A DNA stretch of 26,487 nucleotides from an uncultured Clostridium sp. (GTDB taxonomy: Bacteria > Bacillota > Clostridia > Lachnospirales > Lachnospiraceae), in NCBI GenBank assembly GCA_900553925.1, contig USFH01000007.1, positions 1-26,487 on the forward strand, in the 5' to 3' direction. This document shows, piece by piece, positions 1 to 8,177 of the stretch. The number at the start of each line of letters is the position of its first letter. The first letter of the stretch is position 1. Below the pieces are notes generated by a model that worked only from the letters and a program-made list of their open reading frames with translations, was not told where the DNA came from and made no database searches. The position numbers were made by a program, and so were the translations under genes.

Positions 1-1
1 G

Positions 2-250
2 GACGGACAGCTTCCTAACGTGGGACTCGTCGATGCGGACAAGAAGCCATTTGTCACACTTACCTGCACGGACTTCCCATACGTCGGAATCTGGTCAAAA
101 CCGGATGGCCCGTATATCTGCTTAGAGCCTTGGCTCGGTCGCACCGATAACATGGATTTCACCGGAGATCTGGCTGAGAAACCGGGCGAGCAGAAGCTTA
201 TCGCAAACGCCGAAGCGGTACATACTTATACGATTGAGTTTCATGGGTAG
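2..250 (+). CDS. Aldose 1-epimerase family protein, C-terminal fragment
   Basis: This is the 3' end of a gene that begins upstream of the window; the frame is open from base 2 to the TAG at 248-250, giving 82 residues. The pattern Y-V-G-I-W-S-K-P, then I-C-L-E-P-W-L-G-R-T-D, then a final stretch with P-G-E and a strand ending T-I-E-F is characteristic of the C-terminal beta-sandwich of galactose mutarotase-like (aldose epimerase) proteins, where the Glu of the E-P-W segment is the likely catalytic base. Members interconvert alpha and beta anomers of aldoses or sugar phosphates in the cytoplasm. The substrate cannot be told from the fragment. The gene is convergent with the long minus-strand block and unrelated to it in content. 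The family call is fairly sure; the exact subfamily is not. Confidence 0.82.
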   Translation, partial: DGQLPNVGLVDADKKPFVTLTCTDFPYVGIWSKPDGPYICLEPWLGRTDNMDFTGDLAEKPGEQKLIANAEAVHTYTIEFHG

Positions 251-258
251 TTGAGAAT

Positions 259-279
259 CCTAAGCTACTGCTTAGGTTT
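259..279 (+). terminator. Small hairpin just after the epimerase stop
   Basis: A perfect 7-bp inverted repeat (CCTAAGC, loop TACT, GCTTAGG) starts 9 bases after the stop codon and is followed by only three T residues. It may be a weak terminator or a 3'-end stabilising hairpin; the strong terminator lies about 70 bases further on. Confidence 0.35.
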
Positions 280-346
280 CAAATTGAATTGCAGATGAAG
301 TTACAGTTATAATTGGAATCTCGATTTTAAGTCGCAACATAAGGAA

Positions 347-384
347 GGCGGTGCAGCCGGAGGAATTGGCTGCACCGCCTTTTT
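347..384 (+). terminator. Strong Rho-independent terminator
   Basis: A perfect 12-bp GC-rich stem (GGCGGTGCAGCC at 347-358 and its complement at 368-379) with a 9-base loop is followed by TTTTT. It ends epimerase transcription. On the minus strand the stem is followed by TTCCTT, so it may also act on the convergent 902-residue gene. Apart from this and the small hairpin, the 251-417 gap shows nothing recognisable. Confidence 0.9.
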
Positions 385-417
385 ATGTACATATAACGAT
401 TATGATTATCCGGGACT

Positions 418-3126
418 CTAGCAATATTCGTAGGTACATACCTTCTCAAGAGCATTCTTGAGATCCTGGAAGGTGCAATCTAAAAAGCTCATTGTATTTT
501 CATCTTTCGGTAAATATTGATCAATATTTCCTATGATTTCATTTCCTTCTGAATCTTTTTTTCTAACCAGATATGTATCTAAAATATCCTTTACATACTT
601 GTCATCTTCGGAAATTGCGCCATTATTCTTTTCTTCCAACCATGCCTTTATGGATGTGTCAAGATTGAACTTTTCAAGTTCCACTTTGCATTGTAATTCA
701 AAATTAATGTTAATCATATCAATGGTGAAGAACGGATCAGCGACCGCTGAATATACTTTTTCTTTCAACGCGTCCAGTTTATCCTCCATCTGATATTGCT
801 TCGCAATCTTATAAAGATTCATGTAAATCAACTGCCAAGGATGCTCTTTCCCAATCTTGTCAGATACAGCAAGAATCTGATTCAGGATTTCCTCAAACAG
901 TCCCTTATTCTCATCTGTTGCATAAAATACCCGGAAAGCCCTTATATAGAGATATATTGCAAACCGATAATTACTATTTGCAATCGCTCCGGAAAGCGCA
1001 TTCCAACCTGTCTCTACATCATAAGAATCCAAGTCAAAGTAAGATGCCGCATTTTTCTCAAAAGACTTCTTATCCTCCAGTGAAGTCAAAGCATGCAGAT
1101 AATGACATAATGTAATAGATTTGTTATCATTATCTTCATTGAAGATATCCATTGCCTTTTCAAATACGCTCTTCATCTTTGATAATCTTCCATCTGTATC
1201 CCAATTCTGTGCAAACGCATATGCCTGACCAAGACAACTGTTTATTCTTCCTGCAGCCGCAACGTGCATATCCTTAAGTTTAATCCATTGTGGTTCTTCC
1301 TGAACGGATGCACCTCGCCGTACCATATCAAGGCAATTACATAACTGATCCAATAACGACCCCTCTACAAGCGGTTTTGAGCCGTCATAATTTTTGAACC
1401 AAAGATTGCTTTTTGTAAGTGCCAGTCTCTCATACCGTTTAATCACTTCTTCATACTGAAATGTATTAAAATAATACTCAACCGTACAGACTGTAAAATC
1501 CAGATATTCCTCCGGGCTTACCTTCGTTGCATTGTCCTCACATTCGTCTATGATCTTTTGAGCCTCACTGATATTTCCATGATGATTATATCCACGGAGA
1601 ATCATCCCATTAAACCGGAATTTCAGCAGATCCAGATACGACTTGTTGCGTATAAATGTGGAAAATTCATTGTCAGATAAATCCTTCTTTATCTGCAATG
1701 CAACATACATCATCTTATCGTATTGCTGATTGAACATCATGTTCTTAACAGTCTCGTATCCAGCGGATAATTCCGTAATAATGGCATTCCCTGTTTTCCC
1801 GTTGTGCATATATTCCTCACGCATCGGCTCCAGCTTCTTCTTAACCCAATACTCAATATAGAAGTCTGAATAACCGTGCTTGTCTTTCAGATTCTTGAGA
1901 TCATACCAATATCCATAATAATCAGCCAGCTTATATTCATGAAGGGCTGCGATCATTCTGCGGTAGAGCAGATCGGCTTCTCCGAGGACACGGATTTCTA
2001 ACGCAATTTTGTCATTATTTTCCGCCAACTTTATAAATGTATTTTTGAGAGAGCCCTGACAATCTATTACTTTTTTCGGTTTTCCCTTCAACTGTTCCTT
2101 AATCAGATCACACACAATATCCGAGAGGTAATGCAACGGTGTCTGCTTTTCCGAACTTGGTACCTGAAGATAACTTCCGCCGCCTTGATGATACTTAATT
2201 GACTGCACATCGATATCATAATCGGATTCGCTATATGCATCCATCCAGGAAGAACTATTCAACATATTCGCAACCGCAGTCCGATATGTATTTTTGCTTG
2301 TGACCAGCAAATAGTCATCCCCTGTTTTTGTTTCCAAATTCCGTGCATCTTCCGGATCCATCTCTGCTGTTTGCACGCTTCTTGTCGCAAGTTCAAGTGC
2401 ATATCTTGTCAACGCAGGTTCCGGATAATACATAATTTCATTCATAACTGCCGCTTGCGACATATATTCATACAAATTTGTCCCCTGCGCAAAATTAAGG
2501 ATATTCGATTCTTGCGTATCTTCATTCGAAATTTTTAATTCCGGATATAAATAACAGAATAGTTTTGCGCCTCTCTCCTGCAAATACATAACCACAACAT
2601 CCTGTATGTATCCGCGGAACAGCTTTTCCCACGCATTGTAATTGTTTCTGGCAGCATCCGCTTGGTAGGCGACATAACACGGCGTTCCATCGTTTGTTGA
2701 TCCGCTTCTTTGAAAAAAGACTTTTCCTGAACCATGCAACGACAGAGGATACATAACATGATAAGCGTCTCCGATTGGAGAGATTAACTCTTTCTGCTGT
2801 TCCTTAGCTGTCCTTCCAAAAATTCCCAACAGTTTATTCTCTATAGAAGGGGAACTTCCCTGTTCTATATACCTGACATCTGCCTGAAGATGTGCGCATC
2901 GATCAAACGCTTCACAGGCAAGAGATAACAGCCTTTGCACTTCTGTTACAAGCCTATCCCGTTTCTGCTTATCCTCCTCACGGATTTTTGGGCGATTTTC
3001 TTTCAGTTTCTCCTCTTTTTCCTGAGATCCACAAATAAGTGTGTACCCACCAACAAATCGAAAATGTTCATTTTTTTCATTTTCAAACTGCCCCGACTCA
3101 TCCAATCCTACAATCTTCACGCTCAT
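418..3126 (-). CDS. Large protein: DUF3800-like (RNase H-fold) N-terminus with TPR-like C-terminus
   Basis: This is a 902-residue protein of unknown function. I chose the ATG at 3126 because GGGAGGGG lies 8 bases upstream; an in-frame ATG at 3174 has no comparable site. The N-terminus runs V-G-L-D-E-S-G (D9, E10) into a hydrophobic F-V-G-G-Y-T-L strand, and around residue 330-340 there is H-Y-L-S-D-I-V-C-D. Both resemble the first acidic strand and the C-terminal 'LaDliA' acidic helix of DUF3800 proteins, which have an RNase H-like fold. From about residue 390 to the end it is helical and looks like degenerate TPR repeats (for example G-Y-N-H-H-G-N-I-S-E-A-Q and C-L-G-Q-A-Y-A-F-A). No signal peptide or membrane segment is seen. 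It has its own promoter and lies beyond the sbcC terminator, so it is a separate unit. Its sequence looks more AT-rich than that of sbcC, which hints at separate acquisition. The ORF is certain; the domain assignment is an inference from motifs. Confidence 0.85.
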   Translation of the reverse strand: MSVKIVGLDESGQFENEKNEHFRFVGGYTLICGSQEKEEKLKENRPKIREEDKQKRDRLVTEVQRLLSLACEAFDRCAHLQADVRYIEQGSSPSIENKLLGIFGRTAKEQQKELISPIGDAYHVMYPLSLHGSGKVFFQRSGSTNDGTPCYVAYQADAARNNYNAWEKLFRGYIQDVVVMYLQERGAKLFCYLYPELKISNEDTQESNILNFAQGTNLYEYMSQAAVMNEIMYYPEPALTRYALELATRSVQTAEMDPEDARNLETKTGDDYLLVTSKNTYRTAVANMLNSSSWMDAYSESDYDIDVQSIKYHQGGGSYLQVPSSEKQTPLHYLSDIVCDLIKEQLKGKPKKVIDCQGSLKNTFIKLAENNDKIALEIRVLGEADLLYRRMIAALHEYKLADYYGYWYDLKNLKDKHGYSDFYIEYWVKKKLEPMREEYMHNGKTGNAIITELSAGYETVKNMMFNQQYDKMMYVALQIKKDLSDNEFSTFIRNKSYLDLLKFRFNGMILRGYNHHGNISEAQKIIDECEDNATKVSPEEYLDFTVCTVEYYFNTFQYEEVIKRYERLALTKSNLWFKNYDGSKPLVEGSLLDQLCNCLDMVRRGASVQEEPQWIKLKDMHVAAAGRINSCLGQAYAFAQNWDTDGRLSKMKSVFEKAMDIFNEDNDNKSITLCHYLHALTSLEDKKSFEKNAASYFDLDSYDVETGWNALSGAIANSNYRFAIYLYIRAFRVFYATDENKGLFEEILNQILAVSDKIGKEHPWQLIYMNLYKIAKQYQMEDKLDALKEKVYSAVADPFFTIDMININFELQCKVELEKFNLDTSIKAWLEEKNNGAISEDDKYVKDILDTYLVRKKDSEGNEIIGNIDQYLPKDENTMSFLDCTFQDLKNALEKVCTYEYC

Positions 3127-3185
3127 ATATATTCCCCTCCCTATCGTTTTTCTCTCGTTAATACTAGCTTTCAATCATAATCTCG

Positions 3186-3214
3186 ATTATATCATTCTCC
3201 CATTTTTTCCTCAA
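3186..3214 (-). promoter_or_regulatory. SigA-type promoter of the 902-residue gene
   Basis: On the minus strand, -35 TTGAGG (3209-3214), a 17-base spacer and a perfect -10 TATAAT (3186-3191) preceded by TGA, that is, an extended -10. The start codon is about 60 bases downstream. It lies between the sbcC terminator and the gene. Confidence 0.85.
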
Positions 3215-3252
3215 TTGTATTGCAACTCTTTCCTCATTATTTTCCACATTAA

Positions 3253-3286
3253 AATAAGACAGTCAGCTTATATTGACTGCCTTATT
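3253..3286 (-). terminator. Terminator at the end of the sbcDC operon
   Basis: A 13-bp stem (AATAAGRCAGTCA against its complement, with a single G-T pair) and an 8-base loop lie about 50 bases after the sbcC stop. On the minus strand the stem runs into TTATTTTAAT. The A/T flanks on both sides would allow bidirectional action, although nothing on the + strand needs it. Confidence 0.75.
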
Positions 3287-3337
3287 AACAATATTCGTGT
3301 TGCTTATGCCGTTTTTTTCTGATTTCTCTTGCCACCC

Positions 3338-6300
3338 TTAAAGCTCCGTCTCCATCCGGATATGGCTTCCGTCCTGCGCCTTCGTGACGATCAGCTTCTG
3401 CGGGATCTCCATCAGTTCATCGCGGTGGCTGATGATACCGACCAGCTTGTTCGCCCCGGACAGACTCATCAATGCAGCCTTCGTCTCCTCCAGGGACTTT
3501 CTATCCAATGTGCCAAAGCCCTCATCGACGAAGAGTGCGTCCATCTGGATTCCTCCCCGGTTTTGTGCGATCGTATCCGACAATCCGAGTGCAAGAGAAA
3601 GCGACGCCTTGAAACTCTCCCCACCGGACAGATTTCCGACCGGGCGCCGTCTGCCCGTGTTAATGTCAAGCACTTCCAGGTCAAGGAAATTGTTGCTCTG
3701 CATACTGAGTGCTCCCTCCTTGCGGAAAAGCTGGAACTGATTCTCACTCATCGGTTCTAAGTGCTTATTGGCTGCATCCACGATGCTGTCAAATCCCGCT
3801 GCCTGTATATACTGTTCAAATGTGATCTTTCCCTTCTTCGTTCCTGCCTGCCCGCTTACCAGATTATACAGGTGTCTGCTCATATCGGACTCTTTCTCTG
3901 CCTTCTTGTAACCGGACTTATTCTCCTCGATCTTCTGACGCTTCGCACAGTTATTCTGCATGCGGAAGGTAATCGTCTGCATCTCTGCTCTTATCTGCTC
4001 CACCTGTCTCCGCTGTGTATCCTGCTCCGTCCTCAGAGTCTCCAGATCGACCAGTTCCAGTTCTTTCGCATGATTGTCCGTCTCTAACTGGTTCACCTTC
4101 GCAGTTACCTCAGCAACTGACTTTGCGTAATCTGCGATCTGCTTCTCCCCAGTCTGTATCTGCACATCAGAGACAACATATGCCTGCAGCTCTTCCACCG
4201 CCGTAAATTGATACTCAGCCAGCTTCGCTTCGAATACGTCCTGCAGCTGCTTTGCATCCTGTTGCTGTTTCGCGATCAGCTTCCGGTTCGTCTCGACCTC
4301 GGTCAGCGCACGCGTCTTTGCTTCCTCCGCCTGCCGCTTCGTCTCGGCAGCCGTCTCTATCGCTTTGTTGATCTGATTCAGGCGTTTCATCGCAAGATTT
4401 CCTTCATCCTTCGCGGTATTCCAATCCGGGAATTGAAGTGTCTCAAGCTTCTCAAGCTTCGCCTTCGTCTCTGCCTGCTTCGCGATCAGCTCCTGCTTCT
4501 CCTGTGCAAGCTGATTCCGCACACGTGCCAGCTGTGTGGTTTCTTCCCCCTGTGCAGACTGCAGTGCCTGTTCTGTCTCCTTCAACTGATCACAGCTTCT
4601 CTGCAGTTTGGCGACATTCGCCTCCCGCTGCTTCAGGCAGTCCATAAGAAGCGTTCGCTGACCATGAAATGCTTCGACCAGCTCCTGCAGATTTGCCGCC
4701 TTCACCGCAAACTCCTCTTTCATACAGCCCCGGATATCCTTCTCTAACTGAATTTCCTGCGCCTGCAAGCTTTCCCTACATGCGGTTGTTTTGTTCATGG
4801 CCGCGTTCATTTCCTGCTGTTTCGTCTCTTCTTCCTGCCTGAGTGCTTTCCAGCGCTCCTCGGTTACAGACGCCTCCACAAGCGGTGCCAGTTGCTCATG
4901 ATGTGTGGAGCCACAGACCGGACAGGCATCGCCCTCGCTTAAGTTCTGTGCCAGAATCCCGATCAGGTTCGCGCGATACAGCCGGTCAGCCCGGTTGTAT
5001 GTTTCTCCGGCTTTTTCATACACTTCCCGGCATACCGAATATGTATCAGATGCTGCCTGATATGCCTGTTTCTTTGCCTCCCATGCCGGAATCTCCACAT
5101 CTGCGATCTCGTCTGTCTTATCCTTCATTCCCTGAAAATCCTTATAGATTTCCTTCTCTTTGGACAGTTCATCCGGCTTTCCGTCTAACTGCTTCTTTCT
5201 TACAAGCAGATCCTGAATCTTGTTCTGCAATGCCTGTTCGTCTGTGACAAGCGCTGACTCTCTGCGCTGCAGAGCTTCCTGCTGTGCCTGGATATCCAGT
5301 GCCTGACGCTTTAAGTCTTCCCGGATCTTATAGTCATTTTCTTCTTCCTGAATCTTACGGATCTTCTGCTGACAGGCATCTGCTTCCGGACGCAGCTTCT
5401 CCGCTTCGGTCACGCCTGCATCTGCCTGTGCTGCACGCTTCTCACACGCTTCGATCCGAACCTGTCCCGCCTCGATCTGCTGTCTCGTCTGCGCACATTC
5501 CGCCTGCTTCGTCTGCCATGCCACATAGTCCGGCTTCACCTTATAGGTCGCCTGCTTATAGCGTTCCAGTGTTGCCTGTCTGTCTGCATACGCATCTTTC
5601 TGTTCATCCAGAAGAGCCAGTGCTTCCTTCGCTTTCGCGTAGCTTGTAAGGATTTCGTTGTTCATCCGGGCAGTTGCAAGTCTGTCCTGCTGATTGCGGA
5701 GTGTCTCTTCTGCTTCCTTTAACTGCACCTGCTTTCCTGCTTCCTGCACCTTATCCTGCTGTAGGATTTCATCCAGCCACACAAGCATATCATCGATGTT
5801 CCAGACAATATTTTCTTTCTTTTTGTTCTGACTTCTGCTTAGATTGCGCAGCTTCTCCTGCAGATCTACGATCTTCTGTGCCGTGGTAAGCGGCTGACTA
5901 TCTGCCTCTATCTGATTCGCATCCGCTGCTTCTGACAGTCCAATGGTGTCTGTGTCCACGCGCCCCACATCCACCTGCACATCATCGAACGCCTCGGTAA
6001 TCGTCTGGGCAATCGTCTGTTTCTGCTTATCACTTGCATCCATACGACTCTTCAATTTGAATTCCAACGCCTTATAGCTTCCGGTCTGGAAGATATTCCG
6101 AAGAATGGCTGTCCGGTCGGCTGTACTCGCATTTAACAGCTTCCAGAATTCGCCCTGCGCGATCATCGCCACCTGCTTGAACTGGCTGACATTGATATTC
6201 AGAAGCATCGAAATCGCGCCCGGCTGGTTCTTTGAGCCATCGACCTGCTTCACATTCTCGATTGTGGAACCGTCCGGCTGATAGAAGATTACCTTCTCAG

Positions 6301-6631
6301 CATTATCGGTTATATTGCCATTCCGGTTCACATACTGATAGCTTGGTTCCCGGTAGATATGGTAATCCTTCCCCTGATGCTCGAAATAAAAATCCACGAA
6401 GCTCTTCGCCTTCACATCCACATACTCGCTCTTCAGATTCTTCTCATCGCGGTAATCGCCACTTGTCTCTCCGTACAGCGCATAGCAGATCGCATCGAAG
6501 ATCATCGTCTTACCGGCGCCGGTATCTCCGCAGATCAAGAACAGTCCTTTATGCTCAAACTTCGAGAAATCAAGCTCTGTCTTCTCCACATACGGACCAA
6601 ATCCCTGCATAATCAATTTTCTTGGTTTCAT
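3338..6631 (-). CDS. sbcC: Exonuclease SbcCD ATPase subunit SbcC (Rad50-like)
   Basis: This is the ATPase/SMC-like subunit of the SbcCD (Mre11-Rad50 type) complex, which trims hairpins and blocked double-strand ends. The 1097 residues match the family's usual 1000-1150. Visible parts, in order: Walker A G-D-T-G-A-G-K-T at 35-42; a long coiled coil rich in Q, E, K and A; a zinc-hook C-P-V-C near residue 570; a second coiled coil; the ABC signature N-L-S-G-G-E-S near 1000; Walker B with F-V-D-E-G-F-G-T-L-D near 1030; and an H-loop I-S-H-R near 1068. The start overlaps the sbcD stop in an ATGA, so the two are translationally coupled, with AAAGGAGG upstream. It is the last gene of the operon, before a terminator. 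All catalytic motifs look intact. Confidence 0.97.
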   Translation of the reverse strand: MKPRKLIMQGFGPYVEKTELDFSKFEHKGLFLICGDTGAGKTMIFDAICYALYGETSGDYRDEKNLKSEYVDVKAKSFVDFYFEHQGKDYHIYREPSYQYVNRNGNITDNAEKVIFYQPDGSTIENVKQVDGSKNQPGAISMLLNINVSQFKQVAMIAQGEFWKLLNASTADRTAILRNIFQTGSYKALEFKLKSRMDASDKQKQTIAQTITEAFDDVQVDVGRVDTDTIGLSEAADANQIEADSQPLTTAQKIVDLQEKLRNLSRSQNKKKENIVWNIDDMLVWLDEILQQDKVQEAGKQVQLKEAEETLRNQQDRLATARMNNEILTSYAKAKEALALLDEQKDAYADRQATLERYKQATYKVKPDYVAWQTKQAECAQTRQQIEAGQVRIEACEKRAAQADAGVTEAEKLRPEADACQQKIRKIQEEENDYKIREDLKRQALDIQAQQEALQRRESALVTDEQALQNKIQDLLVRKKQLDGKPDELSKEKEIYKDFQGMKDKTDEIADVEIPAWEAKKQAYQAASDTYSVCREVYEKAGETYNRADRLYRANLIGILAQNLSEGDACPVCGSTHHEQLAPLVEASVTEERWKALRQEEETKQQEMNAAMNKTTACRESLQAQEIQLEKDIRGCMKEEFAVKAANLQELVEAFHGQRTLLMDCLKQREANVAKLQRSCDQLKETEQALQSAQGEETTQLARVRNQLAQEKQELIAKQAETKAKLEKLETLQFPDWNTAKDEGNLAMKRLNQINKAIETAAETKRQAEEAKTRALTEVETNRKLIAKQQQDAKQLQDVFEAKLAEYQFTAVEELQAYVVSDVQIQTGEKQIADYAKSVAEVTAKVNQLETDNHAKELELVDLETLRTEQDTQRRQVEQIRAEMQTITFRMQNNCAKRQKIEENKSGYKKAEKESDMSRHLYNLVSGQAGTKKGKITFEQYIQAAGFDSIVDAANKHLEPMSENQFQLFRKEGALSMQSNNFLDLEVLDINTGRRRPVGNLSGGESFKASLSLALGLSDTIAQNRGGIQMDALFVDEGFGTLDRKSLEETKAALMSLSGANKLVGIISHRDELMEIPQKLIVTKAQDGSHIRMETEL

Positions 6632-7815
6632 AGAATCCCCGCCTCCTTTGCAGCCTCGATCATCATAGCCATCTCTTCTTCATCCATATCCCGCTCATAG
6701 ATCTCTCTGTAGAAATCCCCGATCAGCTCCTCATATGAACGGCTCTGTGTCTGACGGACAACATCCGTATGGGAATTTCCACGTGTCCGCGAATTATCAT
6801 AATCAAGATGCACTGCATTCGGATAATATTCCCGCAGGATCTGCATGGCACTTGGAACAATCTCCTCATCTGTGAGCGTTGCATAGAGGAAGCACTGCGT
6901 ATCTGCCTCTAAGTTCTCCTGTTTGATGATATCCGCAAATGCACCGCGGACATGCACCAGATCCCGCATCGGTTTCAATTGTTCGAACTCGATCTCCACG
7001 TGTCCTTCGCCATCGATCGTTACGATCGGTACCTGTTTTGCTCCATCCCGTTCCCTTGTTCCATCCGGAATCTCCTTGACAGAACCAGCCTCTGACAAAG
7101 AATATTTGAGTGGGGAACCCGCATACCGGATCTCTGTCCGTCCGACACTCTGGGAAGAATGAATATGCCCAAGGGCCACGTAATTAAATGCGTCAAAGCA
7201 GTCATATCCGATTTTCTCCACCGTTCCGACATGCTGTGTCATCACACTCTCCGAACCGCCAAGCTCCGGATCCACATCTTTGCCGGACACAAACTGATGT
7301 GCCACCAGTATATTTCTCGCATCCGGATCGATCTGTGCCTGCGTCAGCACTTCCCGCACTGCATCCGCATAGGAGTTAATCTCCGCTTCCGGATAATACC
7401 TTCTTACCTGCGATGCTTTGACGAACGGAAGCGCATAGATATGCACCTCCCCGTAATTATCTTCTACCACATAATGTGCCAGCGTCCCCGTATATTTCGC
7501 TGCGATATGGATATCATTTGCCTCGAACAATCCGCTTCCGAAGTTCAGCCGCTCGTCCGAATCGTGATTTCCACTGATCATATAGACCGGAAGCTTACGG
7601 CTGGCAAGCTCCTGCAAAAATGTATCCAGAAGCTGCACTGCGCCCTCACTCGGAATCGCCTTGTCGAACACGTCCCCCGCGATCAAAACCGCATCCACTT
7701 CCTTTGCCTGCGCGATATCGAGAATCTGATCCAGAATATACTGCTGATCCTCTCTCAGATCAAAATCATCCAAAGATTTGCCTAGATGCAGATCCGCTAT
7801 ATGTAAAAATCTCAT
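6628..7815 (-). CDS. sbcD: Exonuclease SbcCD nuclease subunit SbcD (Mre11-like)
   Basis: This is the Mn-dependent metallophosphoesterase subunit that cuts DNA in complex with SbcC. The 395 residues contain the calcineurin-type motifs: D-L-H-L-G (D8, H10), G-D-V-F-D (D48), S-G-N-H-D-S (N83, H84), V-A-H-Q near 172 and A-L-G-H-I-H near 217. I chose ATG at 7815 because AGGAGGG sits at proper distance; a GTG two codons upstream falls too close to it. It lies 22 bases after the 99-residue gene and overlaps sbcC by four bases. The C-terminal capping region is of ordinary length. Nothing suggests loss of activity. Confidence 0.97.
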   Translation of the reverse strand: MRFLHIADLHLGKSLDDFDLREDQQYILDQILDIAQAKEVDAVLIAGDVFDKAIPSEGAVQLLDTFLQELASRKLPVYMISGNHDSDERLNFGSGLFEANDIHIAAKYTGTLAHYVVEDNYGEVHIYALPFVKASQVRRYYPEAEINSYADAVREVLTQAQIDPDARNILVAHQFVSGKDVDPELGGSESVMTQHVGTVEKIGYDCFDAFNYVALGHIHSSQSVGRTEIRYAGSPLKYSLSEAGSVKEIPDGTRERDGAKQVPIVTIDGEGHVEIEFEQLKPMRDLVHVRGAFADIIKQENLEADTQCFLYATLTDEEIVPSAMQILREYYPNAVHLDYDNSRTRGNSHTDVVRQTQSRSYEELIGDFYREIYERDMDEEEMAMMIEAAKEAGIL

Positions 7816-7837
7816 ACACACCCTCCTGTTTTTTGCT

Positions 7838-8137
7838 TTACTGCTTCTCCGGAATCTGCTCGTTCAACCACGCAATGACAGCTTCCCTGCCATCCGCATC
7901 GAACGGAAACTGTCGGTGTGTCCTGTTTTCCTCCGGTGTCTTCTCATAGCATGTGCTTCCGTCCCACACACAGACATCAAAATAATCGGTCTTCGTTCCT
8001 TCTCCGCCTTCCTCTTCCGGTGCTTCCTCTACGGTAAGCTTCGCGATCCGGTAACGCGGTCCGAACACATCTCCCCCAGTCAGAATTCCCTTTGCATTGT
8101 AAAATGGCAGATCAAATATCTTCTCTCCTGTAATCAT
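7838..8137 (-). CDS. Small conserved-looking protein of unknown function, 99 aa
   Basis: I do not recognise this protein. It is 99 residues, acidic, with an E-rich linker (residues about 38-46) between two ordered halves. The first half has G-G-D-V-F-G-P-R-Y-R-I-A-K-L; the second has Y-F-D-V-C-V-W-D-G and ends with a helix G-R-E-A-V-I-A-W-L-N-E-Q. A strong AAGGAGG lies 9 bases before the ATG, so translation is likely. It sits 40 bases after the 669-residue gene and 22 bases before sbcD, inside the operon. The tight spacing suggests a small partner or regulator of the neighbouring nucleases, but that is inferred from position only. No signal peptide, membrane segment or DNA-binding motif is seen. 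Confidence 0.8.
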   Translation of the reverse strand: MITGEKIFDLPFYNAKGILTGGDVFGPRYRIAKLTVEEAPEEEGGEGTKTDYFDVCVWDGSTCYEKTPEENRTHRQFPFDADGREAVIAWLNEQIPEKQ

Positions 8138-8177
8138 ATCTTTCTTCCTCCTTATTTTTCCAATAATAATACACTTG

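Noticed and set aside
3127..3174. 16-codon N-terminal extension of the 902-aa protein
   Set aside because: The internal ATG has a strong GGGAGGGG site and the first conserved strand follows at once.
3253..3286. Inverted repeat considered as a mobile-element end
   Set aside because: Its position after sbcC, stem-loop geometry and A/T flanks fit a terminator, and no transposase or second copy is present.
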